Assembly (NCBI GenBank): GCA_964472395.1 | Contig: CAYYMM010000048.1 | Location: forward strand, 1-31,193 | Direction of reading: 5' to 3' | Length of the DNA: 31,193 nt | Source of the DNA: CALFER01 sp964472395 | Lineage (GTDB): Bacteria; CSSED10-310; CALFER01 | In this document: positions 8,665-17,300 of the stretch, piece by piece | Layout of the letters: each line of letters starts with the position of its first letter | Numbering within the stretch: position 1 is the first letter of the stretch | Translations under genes and position numbers: made by a program | The notes under the pieces: model-generated | The model's input: the letters and a program-made list of their open reading frames with translations, nothing else | Told to the model about the DNA's origin: nothing | Database searches by the model: none

Positions 8665-9780
8665 GTGTCCACAGCGAAAAAGCAGACAGGCAATCAGTCG
8701 GGTTTCAACAGTTTCAATCAAAGCCATGCGTTTTTGTTCATTCTGATTGCAGCTGTCCTGTATGCAGTATTCAGGATCATCGCGCCTTATCTGAATTCGA
8801 TCATCCTGTCGATCATTCTCGGTTCGGTCTTCCATCCCATTCATCGCAGATTGCTCAGGTGGACAGGAAATCGTCGAAATCTCAGTGCGTTTCTCTCCTG
8901 CATGATTCTCTTCATCGCCGTCGTGCTCCCGCTCACCTTCGTCGTCTTTTCGATGATTCAACAGGGAATCGTGTCATTCAATGCCATACAGGATTGGCTG
9001 AAGGCAGGGAACCTCGAGAAACTTCTCGACCGCCCGATTGTCAATCGCGGGATCGATTACATCCATCGGTACTACCCGACCTTTGATGTTCACAATATCG
9101 AGATCGACGATCATCTCATTCAGTTGTCGTCGCAATACGGGAAGACCCTGTTGGAGCAGGGACGCAATATCCTGGGTAATCTGACCGCAGTGGTGATCAA
9201 GTTCTTCATGGTGATCTTCGTGTTTTTCTTCATTGTGCGCGATGGCGAGGCCATTTTGGATAAACTCCTGCACCTCCTCCCGTTGTCGTCGACTCAAGAG
9301 CGGAAAATCATCGACAAGATCAAGGCTGTTTCACAATCCGCCATCCTCGGAACTTTAATCACGGCGATCGCCCAAGGCGCTGCAATCGGAATCGCCTTCT
9401 GGATCGTGGGGTTGCCGGGATTGTTCTGGGGATCGATCGCGGCGTTCGCTGCGCTGATACCGGTCGTGGGAACCGCCATGATCTGGTTGCCGGCGGGGAT
9501 CTATCTGTTCCTGTCTGGCCGATACATCGCAGGCTCGTTTCTGGTGATATGGGCGATCGGGTTTGTCGGAGTGCTGGACAACATTATCCGTCCTCTGTTC
9601 ATGAAAGGTTCGGCTGGGATGAGCCCTCTATTGATCTTCTTCGCGATTCTTGGTGGGATAAATGTCTTTGGTCTGATCGGTATTCTGTATGGCCCACTCA
9701 TCTTCGGCATCGCAATGGTGCTGCTCTTCATTTATGAACTCGAGTACGGCCAGTTTCTCAAACAACAGGACCACCTCTGA
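8665..9780 (+). CDS. AI-2E family (PerM/TqsA-like) membrane transporter
   Basis: This 371-residue integral membrane protein has a GTG start preceded by AAGGGA. Hydrophobic segments near residues 22-75 are followed by a soluble stretch of about 80-100 residues and then several helices, including VIKFFMVIFVFFFIVRDGE and the family-typical GLPGLFWGSIAAFAALIPVVG. The later DNIIRPLFMKGSAGMSPLLIFFAILGG block is the family signature. Members have been linked to autoinducer-2 export or sodium/proton exchange; the substrate here cannot be read from sequence. It ends 8 bp before the PIN-PhoH gene and probably shares its transcript. Confidence 0.92.
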   Translation: MSTAKKQTGNQSGFNSFNQSHAFLFILIAAVLYAVFRIIAPYLNSIILSIILGSVFHPIHRRLLRWTGNRRNLSAFLSCMILFIAVVLPLTFVVFSMIQQGIVSFNAIQDWLKAGNLEKLLDRPIVNRGIDYIHRYYPTFDVHNIEIDDHLIQLSSQYGKTLLEQGRNILGNLTAVVIKFFMVIFVFFFIVRDGEAILDKLLHLLPLSSTQERKIIDKIKAVSQSAILGTLITAIAQGAAIGIAFWIVGLPGLFWGSIAAFAALIPVVGTAMIWLPAGIYLFLSGRYIAGSFLVIWAIGFVGVLDNIIRPLFMKGSAGMSPLLIFFAILGGINVFGLIGILYGPLIFGIAMVLLFIYELEYGQFLKQQDHL

Positions 9781-9788
9781 AGAAATGG

Positions 9789-11126
9789 ATGTGTGATCTC
9801 ATGAAGAAAATCTTTGTCATCGACACCAATGTCATGTTGAATGATCCGAATTCTGTGTTTGCCTTCCAGGACAATCTCGTGCTGATCCCGATCACATGTA
9901 TCGAGGAAATCGATAAGTTCAAACGGGATCAGAATGAACGTGGTCGAAATGCCCGGATGGTCTCGCGATATCTCGACCAGTTGCGCCAGGGTTCCGATAC
10001 GAGTCTTGCGGAAGGTGTCGAGTTGGAAGGCGGCGGCACGCTCAGGGTCGAACTCGGATATCAGGCAATCGTCAACTATCCGTTTCGAAACGGAACGCTG
10101 ACCAATGACGATCGAATTCTCGCAGTCTGCCTTGATGCGCAAAAAAACCAAGACGGACTTCCGGTCGTTCTCCTGACGCGTGACACCAATTTGAGGATTC
10201 GGGCGGATGCAATCGGTATCCATGCCGAGGATTATCTGACGGACAACACTGATATCGATACATTGTATAGCGGCATCCGGAAGATGGTGGTACCCGATGA
10301 GGTGATCGATCGATTGTACCATGATCGCGAGATCGATGCGTTTGGAGAGAACCTGACGAGCAATGAGTTTATTCTATTTAAAAGCGAGGTCGAATCAGGT
10401 CATACCGGCATCGGACGCGTCTCGGCAGATCTATCCAAGATCGTCGCAGGAGGAACGAATCAACCGGTATGGGGCGTCTCTCCGAGAAATCTCGAGCAGC
10501 GATTGGCTATCGATTTGCTTCTCGATGATCGTGTCTCTCTCGTCACACTTGTCGGGAAAGCCGGTACCGGCAAGACCTTGCTCGCGTTGGCAGCAGGGCT
10601 GTCGAAATCGATCGACGAGCGTCGCTACAAGAAGTTACTCGTGGCTCGACCGATTTTCCCCATGGGCCGGGATCTCGGATACCTGCCCGGAGAACTGAAA
10701 GAGAAACTCAATCCCTGGATGCAACCCATCTTCGACAATCTCGAAATGTTGATCGACTCCGGCTTCCAAAAACCGAGAGGAAAGTTTCAACCCGGGGCGA
10801 TGGATCTGATCGAACAGGGGATGCTGGAGGTCGAGGCACTCACCTATATCCGCGGTCGTTCGATTCCCAACCAGTATCTGATCGTCGATGAAGCGCAGAA
10901 TCTTACACCTCACGAACTCAAAACGATCATCAGTCGAGCCGGGGACGGCACCAAAATCGTGCTCACAGGCGACCCATATCAGATCGACAATCCATATCTG
11001 GACAGCGAATCCACGGGATTGACCTATGTGGTGGAACGATTCCGTAAATCGCCGCTTGCCGGGCATATTACTCTGGTAAAGGGAGAACGCTCTCCGCTCG
11101 CACAGGCAGCGACTGAGCTGTTATAG
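9789..11126 (+). CDS. PIN domain-PhoH ATPase fusion (PhoH2/YlaK type)
   Basis: The protein has up to 445 residues. The N-terminal PIN ribonuclease domain (about 6-155) keeps its acidic residues: Asp12 in VIDTNVML, Glu39/Glu40 in CIEEIDKF, the NDDR block near 106 and Asp132 in TRDTNLRI. The C-terminal PhoH-type P-loop domain (about 230-445) has Walker A GKAGTGKT (256-263), Walker B LIVDEAQN (364-371) and the LTGDPYQIDNPYLD block. The fusion is known as PhoH2, for which RNA helicase and nuclease activity is described in actinobacteria. The ATG at 9789 and the ATG at 9801 (MKKIFVIDTN) are both possible starts; neither has a strong ribosome site. The gene converges with the HesB-like gene, leaving 7 bp between stops. 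Confidence 0.93.
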   Translation: MCDLMKKIFVIDTNVMLNDPNSVFAFQDNLVLIPITCIEEIDKFKRDQNERGRNARMVSRYLDQLRQGSDTSLAEGVELEGGGTLRVELGYQAIVNYPFRNGTLTNDDRILAVCLDAQKNQDGLPVVLLTRDTNLRIRADAIGIHAEDYLTDNTDIDTLYSGIRKMVVPDEVIDRLYHDREIDAFGENLTSNEFILFKSEVESGHTGIGRVSADLSKIVAGGTNQPVWGVSPRNLEQRLAIDLLLDDRVSLVTLVGKAGTGKTLLALAAGLSKSIDERRYKKLLVARPIFPMGRDLGYLPGELKEKLNPWMQPIFDNLEMLIDSGFQKPRGKFQPGAMDLIEQGMLEVEALTYIRGRSIPNQYLIVDEAQNLTPHELKTIISRAGDGTKIVLTGDPYQIDNPYLDSESTGLTYVVERFRKSPLAGHITLVKGERSPLAQAATELL

Positions 11127-11133
11127 GGTTCGT

Positions 11134-11439
11134 TCAGCAGCAGTTGCTGCCGGCTCCGATCCGAAGTTCAAATCCGCGGCGGAACCAACGACTCTCACGA
11201 AAATCGACGGAAATATCTCCGTATAGACTCACCAGGTGTTTGAGTTCCGGGATGATTGCGAATCGATGACCATTTTTCTCAAATATGATATCTCCCTCCA
11301 TCGGCTCTTCCAGAGCGATGCCCAAAGAGGGACCACCTCAGCCGTATCCATTGATGAAAACACGAAAAGCATTTTTAGCGGCAGTGGTCTCCGCCATCTT
11401 CTTGAGCTCGATATCTGCTCGATCGCTGATCTGAATCAT
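11134..11439 (-). CDS. HesB/IscA-like selenoprotein with in-frame UGA (Sec34)
   Basis: This 101-residue A-type Fe-S scaffold-like protein is read through one UGA. The ATG at 11439 has GGAGG 5 nt upstream. Residues 1-33 (MIQISDRADIELKKMAE to FRVFINGYG) lead into UGA at codon 34, then GGPSLGIALEEP and the normal A-type fold to the real stop. The translated pattern, YG-U-GGPSLGIALEEP, matches the Cys or Sec position of the known HesB-like selenoprotein family, and both halves of the domain lie in one frame across the UGA. A hairpin with SECIS features follows the UGA. The C-terminus ends GSNCC, offering further cysteine ligands. It follows trxA and the FmdB-like gene on the same strand. Conventional calling would report only 63 residues from a TTG at 11325. 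A sequencing error or pseudogene remains possible but is less likely. Confidence 0.88.
11293..11332 (-). promoter_or_regulatory. Candidate bacterial SECIS hairpin for the HesB-like selenoprotein
   Basis: Downstream of the UGA the mRNA can fold as a lower stem UCCCUC/GAGGGA, a 6-nt asymmetric bulge, an upper stem CAUCG/CGAUG, then CUC/GAG with one bulged C, and a 5-nt apical loop UGGAA. The loop begins 25 nt after the UGA and has G at its second position. This fits the known bacterial SECIS rules (loop 16-37 nt from the UGA, G in the first two loop positions). I folded it by eye; no energy was computed. Confidence 0.75.
11338..11340 (-). other. Predicted selenocysteine codon (UGA recoding site)
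   Basis: An in-frame TGA on the minus strand lies between GGC (Gly33) and GGT (Gly35) of the HesB-like gene, at the position held by Cys or Sec in homologues. There is no other stop between 11439 and the terminal TGA at 11134. Confidence 0.85.
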
Positions 11440-11489
11440 GAAATCCTCCAGTTCACATTAAAAAGACCGGAACCCGGTCAGTGCGGGCC

Positions 11490-11675
11490 TCAGGAACTTC
11501 CGCATGAATGCGACGATACGGACTTTTGTGTGCTCGGGGATGCAAAGCCGGAAATCTGCTTGACGACGTTGTTCGAACCACATGACGGGCATGTGATGTC
11601 GACCGGCGATGATTTCCAGACGAGACGTGTGAAGAGATGTTTACAGTCGGTGCAGCGAAATTCAAACATCGGCAT
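11490..11675 (-). CDS. FmdB-type small zinc-ribbon protein
   Basis: This 61-residue protein begins MPMFEFRC, the usual start of the FmdB/CxxC_CXXC_SSSS family. Cysteines 8/11 and 29/32 (CTDC and CPSC) form the zinc ribbon, followed by a short Ser-rich tail ending SSHSCGSS. A frame also reads from a TTG two codons upstream, but the ATG at 11675 has AGGA 7 nt before it. The family is named after a putative regulator of formamidase genes; its molecular role is unsettled. It lies 10 bp after trxA and 50 bp before the HesB-like selenoprotein gene, which suggests a common thiol or metal-handling transcript. Confidence 0.85.
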   Translation of the reverse strand: MPMFEFRCTDCKHLFTRLVWKSSPVDITCPSCGSNNVVKQISGFASPSTQKSVSSHSCGSS

Positions 11676-11685
11676 GATCAAATCC

Positions 11686-12048
11686 TCAGTTCTTCGGCGT
11701 GATCAGGTTTTCGATGATGGCCCGTAATTCCTGCCGCTGTTTGACTCCTACCGTCACCATGTCGACGGATTCGCCGTTGAACAGCAGCACGGTCGGAACG
11801 GCTTGGATTCCGAGTTCCTTGGCGAGTTCATCGTTTTCGTCTATGTTGACTTTCCCGAAGCGGATTCGTCCGGCGAAATCCTGTGCGAGCTGATCGATGA
11901 TTGGCGCCAGGACACGGCACGGTCCGCACCATGGCGCCCAAAAGTCGATAAGCATGGGGTGATTCACCCTCAAGACCTCCGCTTCAAAATTGTCCATGTT
12001 GATCGTGATGATTTCCGACGAGAATTGGTTTTTTTCTGATGCGTTCAT
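11686..12048 (-). CDS. trxA: Thioredoxin
   Basis: This 120-residue cytoplasmic thiol-disulphide oxidoreductase has the canonical active site WAPWCGPC (Cys41, Cys44), the buried Asp region LIDFW, the KVNIDEN strand and the cis-proline loop AVPTVLLF. The open frame extends upstream to 12096, but AGGAGGG at 12060-12054 lies 5 nt before the ATG at 12048, which also gives the family's normal length plus a short N-terminal lead (MNASEKNQFSSEIITI). It heads a three-gene group with the FmdB-like and HesB-like selenoprotein genes, so it could supply reducing equivalents to the Sec/Cys sites of the latter (inference). Confidence 0.95.
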   Translation of the reverse strand: MNASEKNQFSSEIITINMDNFEAEVLRVNHPMLIDFWAPWCGPCRVLAPIIDQLAQDFAGRIRFGKVNIDENDELAKELGIQAVPTVLLFNGESVDMVTVGVKQRQELRAIIENLITPKN

Positions 12049-12112
12049 GGCTGCCCTCCTGTTCATTCGCCTTTTTTTAGGCATCTTAAATGCCATATGG
12101 TTACATCCGTGA

Positions 12113-13198
12113 TTGGTGCGATCGCGCTTCAGGGAGGCCGGAACTATTCAACGCAGATCTCAATCGAGGTATCTGATCATGTGCATGCTGACGCTGACGG
12201 GCATCGTCCCATCACGCGCCGCAGCCCAATGGCAGCCCTTCCAGACCGGTCCCATGCACATGCCCGCCATCGGTCTGCTCCAATCGTTCCAATACACACC
12301 CTCGATCCCTGGTCCCTTCGACTCAACCACCGGTCACTGGACCTCGATGGTGTCGTTCCGCTGGGTCAACATCTGGGCCTTCCATCTCGAATCCAATAAG
12401 CTGGTTGAACACATCGGTGAAACCGATCTGGATCCATACCGGTTCGGCACGTTCGTGGTCGACATGGAAGCGCTCTGCCTGACGATGGAAGCCTGTTACG
12501 GCATTAACGATACGATGGATGTTCATGTGTCGATTCCGTTTTATACGATCGGTGGCGGTACTCTGGACGGGTTCATAGAAGGCTTTCACGATCTCTTCGG
12601 CATCGATCAGCATCGCAGGCAGGATAACGGACGGAATGAAGCCCGGGTGTTTTACATCGATCGAAATCAGAATGCTCATCTCTTTGACCGAGATGCGCTG
12701 TCGGGTACTGGACTTGGAGATCTCTCGCTGTATGCGGGATGGCTGATTTCTGACGCAGTCCCGCTTTTCGCTATCCATGCCGGTGTTAAATGTCCGACAC
12801 ACACTCGGATGATTCCGAGCGAGATCAAGGGATTCGATTTCTATCTGATGTCATCGACAGCATGGGATCTGGGTGCCGCGCGAATCTACCAGGGACTCGG
12901 CATCATCTACTACACGGACACCGGGTTACGCGACATCCGATTCATGCGGTTGAGAGGGACCAGTGCGACAACGCTCGAATATCCCATGTCCGATCATATC
13001 AGCGGGATCGTGCATCTCATCGCAAATACTCCGTCCGCGCGCTTGCCAAGACTCGATGAATTCGTGTTCGAAATGTCACTCGGACTCAGAGTCGCATGGA
13101 GCGATTGTCTGCTCGATATCGGTTTTATCGAAAATATATTCTGGTATGACAATAGTCCGGATTTTGGAGTGTATCTGGGATTCAAACAGCTCTTTTGA
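12113..13198 (+). CDS. DUF3187-like envelope protein
   Basis: The protein has up to 361 residues. It has the character of an outer-membrane beta-barrel: alternating aromatic strands, many Gly/Asp turns and a C-terminal Phe (FGVYLGFKQLF). The stretch GGGTLDGFIEGFHDLFGI, preceded by a strand-rich MEACYGINDTMDVHVSIP region, is characteristic of DUF3187, whose function is unknown. The start is uncertain. The TTG at 12113 gives a basic n-region before the hydrophobic YLIMCMLTLTGIV and AAA cleavage region, making a sensible signal peptide, but has no ribosome site. The ATG at 12179 has GAGGT 8 nt upstream but would leave a signal peptide without basic residues. It is divergent from trxA. Confidence 0.7.
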   Translation: MVRSRFREAGTIQRRSQSRYLIMCMLTLTGIVPSRAAAQWQPFQTGPMHMPAIGLLQSFQYTPSIPGPFDSTTGHWTSMVSFRWVNIWAFHLESNKLVEHIGETDLDPYRFGTFVVDMEALCLTMEACYGINDTMDVHVSIPFYTIGGGTLDGFIEGFHDLFGIDQHRRQDNGRNEARVFYIDRNQNAHLFDRDALSGTGLGDLSLYAGWLISDAVPLFAIHAGVKCPTHTRMIPSEIKGFDFYLMSSTAWDLGAARIYQGLGIIYYTDTGLRDIRFMRLRGTSATTLEYPMSDHISGIVHLIANTPSARLPRLDEFVFEMSLGLRVAWSDCLLDIGFIENIFWYDNSPDFGVYLGFKQLF

Positions 13199-13274
13199 AT
13201 GAATTTCGAATGGGTGAGTCAGGAGGCGTGCCGAGATGTCGGTGGAGAGTTTTCGGGAGGCGTCCAGGGTAGAT

Positions 13275-13541
13275 TCAGGAGGCGTTTTCCTGATCGATGC
13301 AGGATTCGATTGCTGACCAGTCGATCTTCGGTGTCGGAAGATAACTGACTTCGGCCCGTCTGGCACGATACAGTTCGATCGTCCGCATCAGCGTCTGATA
13401 CAGAGTGTTGCATTGGGGGTTCTGCGCAAGCAGTTCCCGGGCTCTGGCATATCGATCCTCGTCGATATCTCCATCGAGAAGCTCATTGATGAGTTCCACG
13501 ATTTCTTCACATCGCATATTAGGCTTTGCTTGTTCGGTCAT
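13275..13541 (-). CDS. Putative small soluble anti-sigma factor
   Basis: This 88-residue protein has its ATG overlapping the sigma-factor stop codon (ATGA), the usual coupling of ECF sigma/anti-sigma pairs. The N-terminal half (MRCEEIVELINELLDGDIDE, then RARELLAQNPQCNTLYQTL) follows the helical layout of zinc-binding anti-sigma (ZAS) domains. The canonical His-x3-Cys-x2-Cys is incomplete: only Cys11 and Cys44 remain at comparable places. There is no membrane helix, so it would act in the cytoplasm. The assignment rests on position and length more than on motif. The remaining 76 bp to the end of the convergent DUF3187 gene contain three GGAGGCG words and nothing else I recognise. Confidence 0.65.
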   Translation of the reverse strand: MTEQAKPNMRCEEIVELINELLDGDIDEDRYARARELLAQNPQCNTLYQTLMRTIELYRARRAEVSYLPTPKIDWSAIESCIDQENAS

Positions 13542-14116
13542 TGGGCTTGTCCTGTCATTTTCGAGTTCCTGAATCCGGTGACGTATTGTTCGAGTTCATT
13601 GCGAAGAAACATACGTGCACGATGCAGACGTACTTTGACGTTGGTCAGGCTGATCCCGAGCGTTTTCGCGGTGTGATCGCCGCTCATGCCCTCGACATCC
13701 CGCATGATGAACACCATCCGATAGAGCTCCGGTAGTTTCAGAATTGCCTGGTCGAGTTTGCTTCTCAGTTCATCGTTCAGCGCCTTGGTGAGGGGGTCGC
13801 CCGACCAGTCCAGAAGCTGCGGCATAATGGATGATTCGGGATCGTGAGGCAGACCCTCGAGGATCGACGGGTCAACGAATTCGAGTGATTTTTTACGTTG
13901 ACGGGAGAGACAGGTGTTGGAGGCGATCCGATAGAGCCAGGTTGAGATCTGGGACTCGCCTCGGAACTGATGCCAACTGCGCAACGCCTTCAACGCGGTC
14001 TCCTGCAGAACATCCTGGGCGTCTTCCGGATTCCCGCACATTTTCCAGGCGATGCGAAACATCTTGTCTTTTTCCTTCTCCAGATGCTGCTTCAATACTT
14101 CAGTCGGTTGCGACAT
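13538..14116 (-). CDS. ECF-type RNA polymerase sigma factor
   Basis: This 192-residue sigma-70 family factor of the group 4 (ECF/SigE-like) type has only regions 2 and 4. Region 2 lies at about 15-80 (RIAWKMCGNPEDAQDVLQET, then ISTWLYRIASNTCLSRQRK). A 40-residue acidic linker follows, then region 4 at about 122-180 (LPELYRMVFIMRDVEGMS, then LGISLTNVKVRLHRARMFLR), which holds the helix-turn-helix for the -35 element. It is followed by the overlapping putative anti-sigma gene and preceded by the DUF2892 and RND efflux genes. A GGAGG ribosome site lies 7 nt before the ATG but is fully inside a 16-bp hairpin, so its translation may be conditional. Confidence 0.93.
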   Translation of the reverse strand: MSQPTEVLKQHLEKEKDKMFRIAWKMCGNPEDAQDVLQETALKALRSWHQFRGESQISTWLYRIASNTCLSRQRKKSLEFVDPSILEGLPHDPESSIMPQLLDWSGDPLTKALNDELRSKLDQAILKLPELYRMVFIMRDVEGMSGDHTAKTLGISLTNVKVRLHRARMFLRNELEQYVTGFRNSKMTGQAQ

Positions 14117-14123
14117 GATCTGT

Positions 14124-14162
14124 CCTCCAACTCCTCATCATATTCAGATGAGGAGTTGGAGG
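14124..14162 (-). promoter_or_regulatory. Perfect 16-bp inverted repeat sequestering the ECF sigma RBS
   Basis: Arms CCTCCAACTCCTCATC and GATGAGGAGTTGGAGG flank a 7-nt loop with no mismatch. In the minus-strand mRNA the 3' arm ends in GGAGG, which is the Shine-Dalgarno of the sigma gene 7 nt before its ATG. The 5' arm starts 13 nt after the DUF2892 stop. No U run follows, so it is not a standard terminator. It could be an RNA switch on translation, a processing or stability element, or a DNA operator for a dimeric regulator. Confidence 0.8.
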
Positions 14163-14175
14163 CAAATCATGTACA

Positions 14176-14361
14176 CTATTTGAATCCGAGTTTCCGTAGA
14201 ATCACCATTGCAGGACACCAGCCGGTGAATGCCGACTGTAGTAGATTCAACCCGACAAAAGCGTTCAACCATAACCAGTTTGGATGATGAAAATGGGATA
14301 GCAGAAGTGTGAACAGGATCATGAATCCTGCCATGCACCTGAGGCCGGCTTCAACTGTCAT
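14176..14361 (-). CDS. DUF2892 (YgaP-like) small membrane protein
   Basis: This 61-residue protein has two transmembrane segments (near 8-25 and 28-46) and the family-typical end FVGLNLLQSAFTGWCPAMVI, followed by LRKLGF. The ATG at 14361 lies inside the 3' end of the RND gene (11-bp overlap), so it is translationally coupled to the pump. In other bacteria this family is often next to, or fused to, rhodanese or sulphur-handling genes. Its function is unknown and the Cys of TGWCP is the only obvious reactive residue. Confidence 0.87.
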   Translation of the reverse strand: MTVEAGLRCMAGFMILFTLLLSHFHHPNWLWLNAFVGLNLLQSAFTGWCPAMVILRKLGFK

Positions 14362-17300
14362 GTGTGCTTTCCTCCATCTGAACCGGCTCTGATCCGGGCG
14401 CCGGTTTATTGTGATACAGCAACCAGAAAATGACCGGGATCACAACCAACGTGAAAGCGGTCGATGAAAAGATGCCGAATATGAACGTCCATGCAAGACC
14501 CGAGAATATCGGGTCGAGAGCGATGACCCAGGAACCAAGGATAGCCGCACTGGCGGTCAGGAGAATCGGACGAAATCGGACCGCACCGGACAGAACAATG
14601 GCTTCAACGATCGAATGTCCCTCCTGGATACTCCTCTGAGTGAAATCGATCAGAATGATCGAGTTGCGCACGACGATGCCGGCCAATGCGATGATGCCGA
14701 TCATTCCGGTCGCCGTGAAGAAAATCGGATCGGCAAATCCACCCGAGGATCCGGCAAACAGGACGTTCAGCAACCAGAATCCGGGGAGCACGCCGATGAG
14801 GGTCAGCGGAATCGCTGCCATGATGATCATCGGCATGGTCAGTGAATGAGTCTGGATCAGCAGCAAAATGTAGATCCCGATCAAAGCGCCCACGAAGGCC
14901 AGACCGAGATCCCGGAAGACGTCAAGAGTGATCTTCCACTCTCCCTCGCCACGCCAGTTGATCCGTACGTTCCTCAACGATTCCATCCGGGCGGTGGCAT
15001 CCTGCATCTGGAATATCGGTTTGTACGGAGATACTCCGACCACCTCTCCCGTGACATACTGCACGCGATGGCTGTTTTTGTGGTAAATCGTTTTCGGAAC
15101 GATCGATTCCTGGATCCGGGTAATTTCGGACAACGGAACAAGAATTCCGTCGGTGGCCATCATTCTAAGTGTGGTGAACCGATCGATCGAGGCACGATCG
15201 CGCAGAGGAAGCCTCAGGACAATGTTCAACGGATTGCGTTCACCCAGCACGTGGAGCGAACCGGCGGGAAGGCCAATTCCTGCCAGACTGAGAGTCTGCG
15301 CGACATGCTCGGTTGTGATCCCATGCAGCATCGCTTTCTCTTTGTCCACCTGGAACGTGATTTTCGTCTGCTCATCCTCGAGATAGGTGTCCACATCCAT
15401 CATCCCTGGCGTTTCCGTGAACAACTTCTCAACAGCACGCGTCGCAGCGTGCAGAGACTCCATCTTCATCCATGGTTCCCCGTAGATTTCAGCCACTACC
15501 ATCGCCAGAACGGGTGGGCCGGGAGGCGGTTCCACGATCTTGATGTTCGCTCCGTATGCCTCAGCAATCCGATTAACATCATTGCGAATGCGCAAGGCGA
15601 TGGCGTGCGTTTTCGACTTGCGATGCTCCTTGTTGACCAGATTAACGCGAATGTCTGCGACATGGGGACCCTCTCTCAGAAAATAATGCCTCACAAGACC
15701 ATTAAAATCGAAGGGCGAAGCGGTCCCCACATAGATCTGATAATGAATGACCTCATTCACTGTCGCGATATAGTTCCCGAGTTCACGCGCAACGACTTCA
15801 GTTCGCTCCAGGGGCGTTCCTTCCGGCATGTCGATCACCAATTGGAATTCGTCCTTGTTGCCGTATGGGAGCATTTTCAACGGAACGGCTCCGATGAAAA
15901 CAAGAATCAGCGAGAAGATGAACAATCCCAGTATGATTGTCATGAACATCCAGGCTCTACGGGGACTCGAAAGCAGTTGCCGCATGGTCGCATTGTAGAC
16001 TCTGAACACCATCCCCTTTCTGATGTCTCGTTCCTCATGTTTGTGATGGTACTCATGCTTGAGCAAGTGGTAGGTCGCCCAGGGAGTGACGGTGAATGCC
16101 ACAACGAGACTCATGAGCATCGCCATCGGCACGTTGAAAGGCATCGGACGCATGTATGGTCCCATCATGCCCGTCACGAAGAACATCGGTAGGAAGGATA
16201 CGATGACGGTCAGTGTTGCCAGGATCGTGGGAGGCCGGACTTCTTCGATTGCCACGAGCGTGGCTTTGAACGGAGGAAACTTCTTGAGTTGAAAGTGCCT
16301 GTAAATGTTTTCAACATCCACGATTGGATCATCGACGAGTAACCCGAGTGACAGAATGAGGGCGAAGAGTGTGACGCGATTGATCGTGTAACCGACAAGA
16401 GTGTCACCGATGAGGGTGAATGCAAGTGTCATCGGAACCGCCAGCGCCACGATGAAGGCCTCCCGGACACCCAGTGCGATCGCGAGCAACACGACGATGG
16501 TCATGACCGCGATCAAGAGATGTTTTACCAGTTCGTTTACCTTCTCATTCGCCGTTTCCCCGTAGTTCCTCGATATGATCACATCGATGCCGTCCGGAAT
16601 CACTTTTGATCGAAGTTCATTACCCAGACGCACGATTTCTTCTGCGGCCGTGACGGCGTTCTGCCCCTTCTTCTTTGCGATGGCCAGTGTCACGGAAGGC
16701 AGTAGCTTTCCTCTCTCAACCTGCTCGTCCCGCCCCTCGAATGCCGGCCCGAATCCGTTCCATGTATACGAAACCAGTTCGGCGGGGCCATCGGAGATCT
16801 GAGCGACATCCCTGAGATAGATCGGGCGTCCGTCACTGACTCCGACTACAAGATTGTTGACTTCCTCTACGGATCTCAGGAACGTGCCGGCTTCCAGCTG
16901 AACGATCCGATTCGCAATGATCTGCTCACCCGCCGGATAGTTAGCATCCGCTCCCTGAATGGCCTGAACGAGTTGCATCGGGGAGAGATTTCGGGAGGTC
17001 ATGGCGTCGATGTCGAGTTCTACTCGGACCTGACGAGGGCGCCCTCCATGAACGAACGATCGGCCGACGGAAGGGATTTCCTGAATGGCATACTGCACTT
17101 CCTCCGCAACCCGCCGAAGTTCATGGTCACTGTACCGATCGGAACTCATCGTCACGGTGACGATCGGAACATCATCCACTTCGATCGGCTTCACGACCCA
17201 TCCGCGGACATCACCGGGAACCAGATCGATACTGGATTGAATCTTGTTGTACAATTTAACCAGACTCCGCTCACGATCTTCACCGACATAGAACTGGACG

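Noticed and set aside
11134..11325. Independent 63-residue gene starting at a TTG
   Set aside because: This is only the part of the HesB-like protein after the UGA. It has no ribosome site, and the domain continues in frame upstream to a well-placed ATG.
13199..13274. Three GGAGGCG words between the DUF3187 and anti-sigma genes
   Set aside because: They are short, unevenly spaced and lie after stop codons on both strands; I see no structure or function.
14124..14162. The 16-bp inverted repeat as a terminator for the efflux genes
   Set aside because: There is no U run after the stem on the minus strand, and the 3' arm holds the ribosome site of the next gene.
14846..16192. 448-codon plus-strand open frame
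   Set aside because: It is antisense to the RND pump gene and has no family resemblance; its His/Arg/Gln-rich composition is typical of shadow frames.
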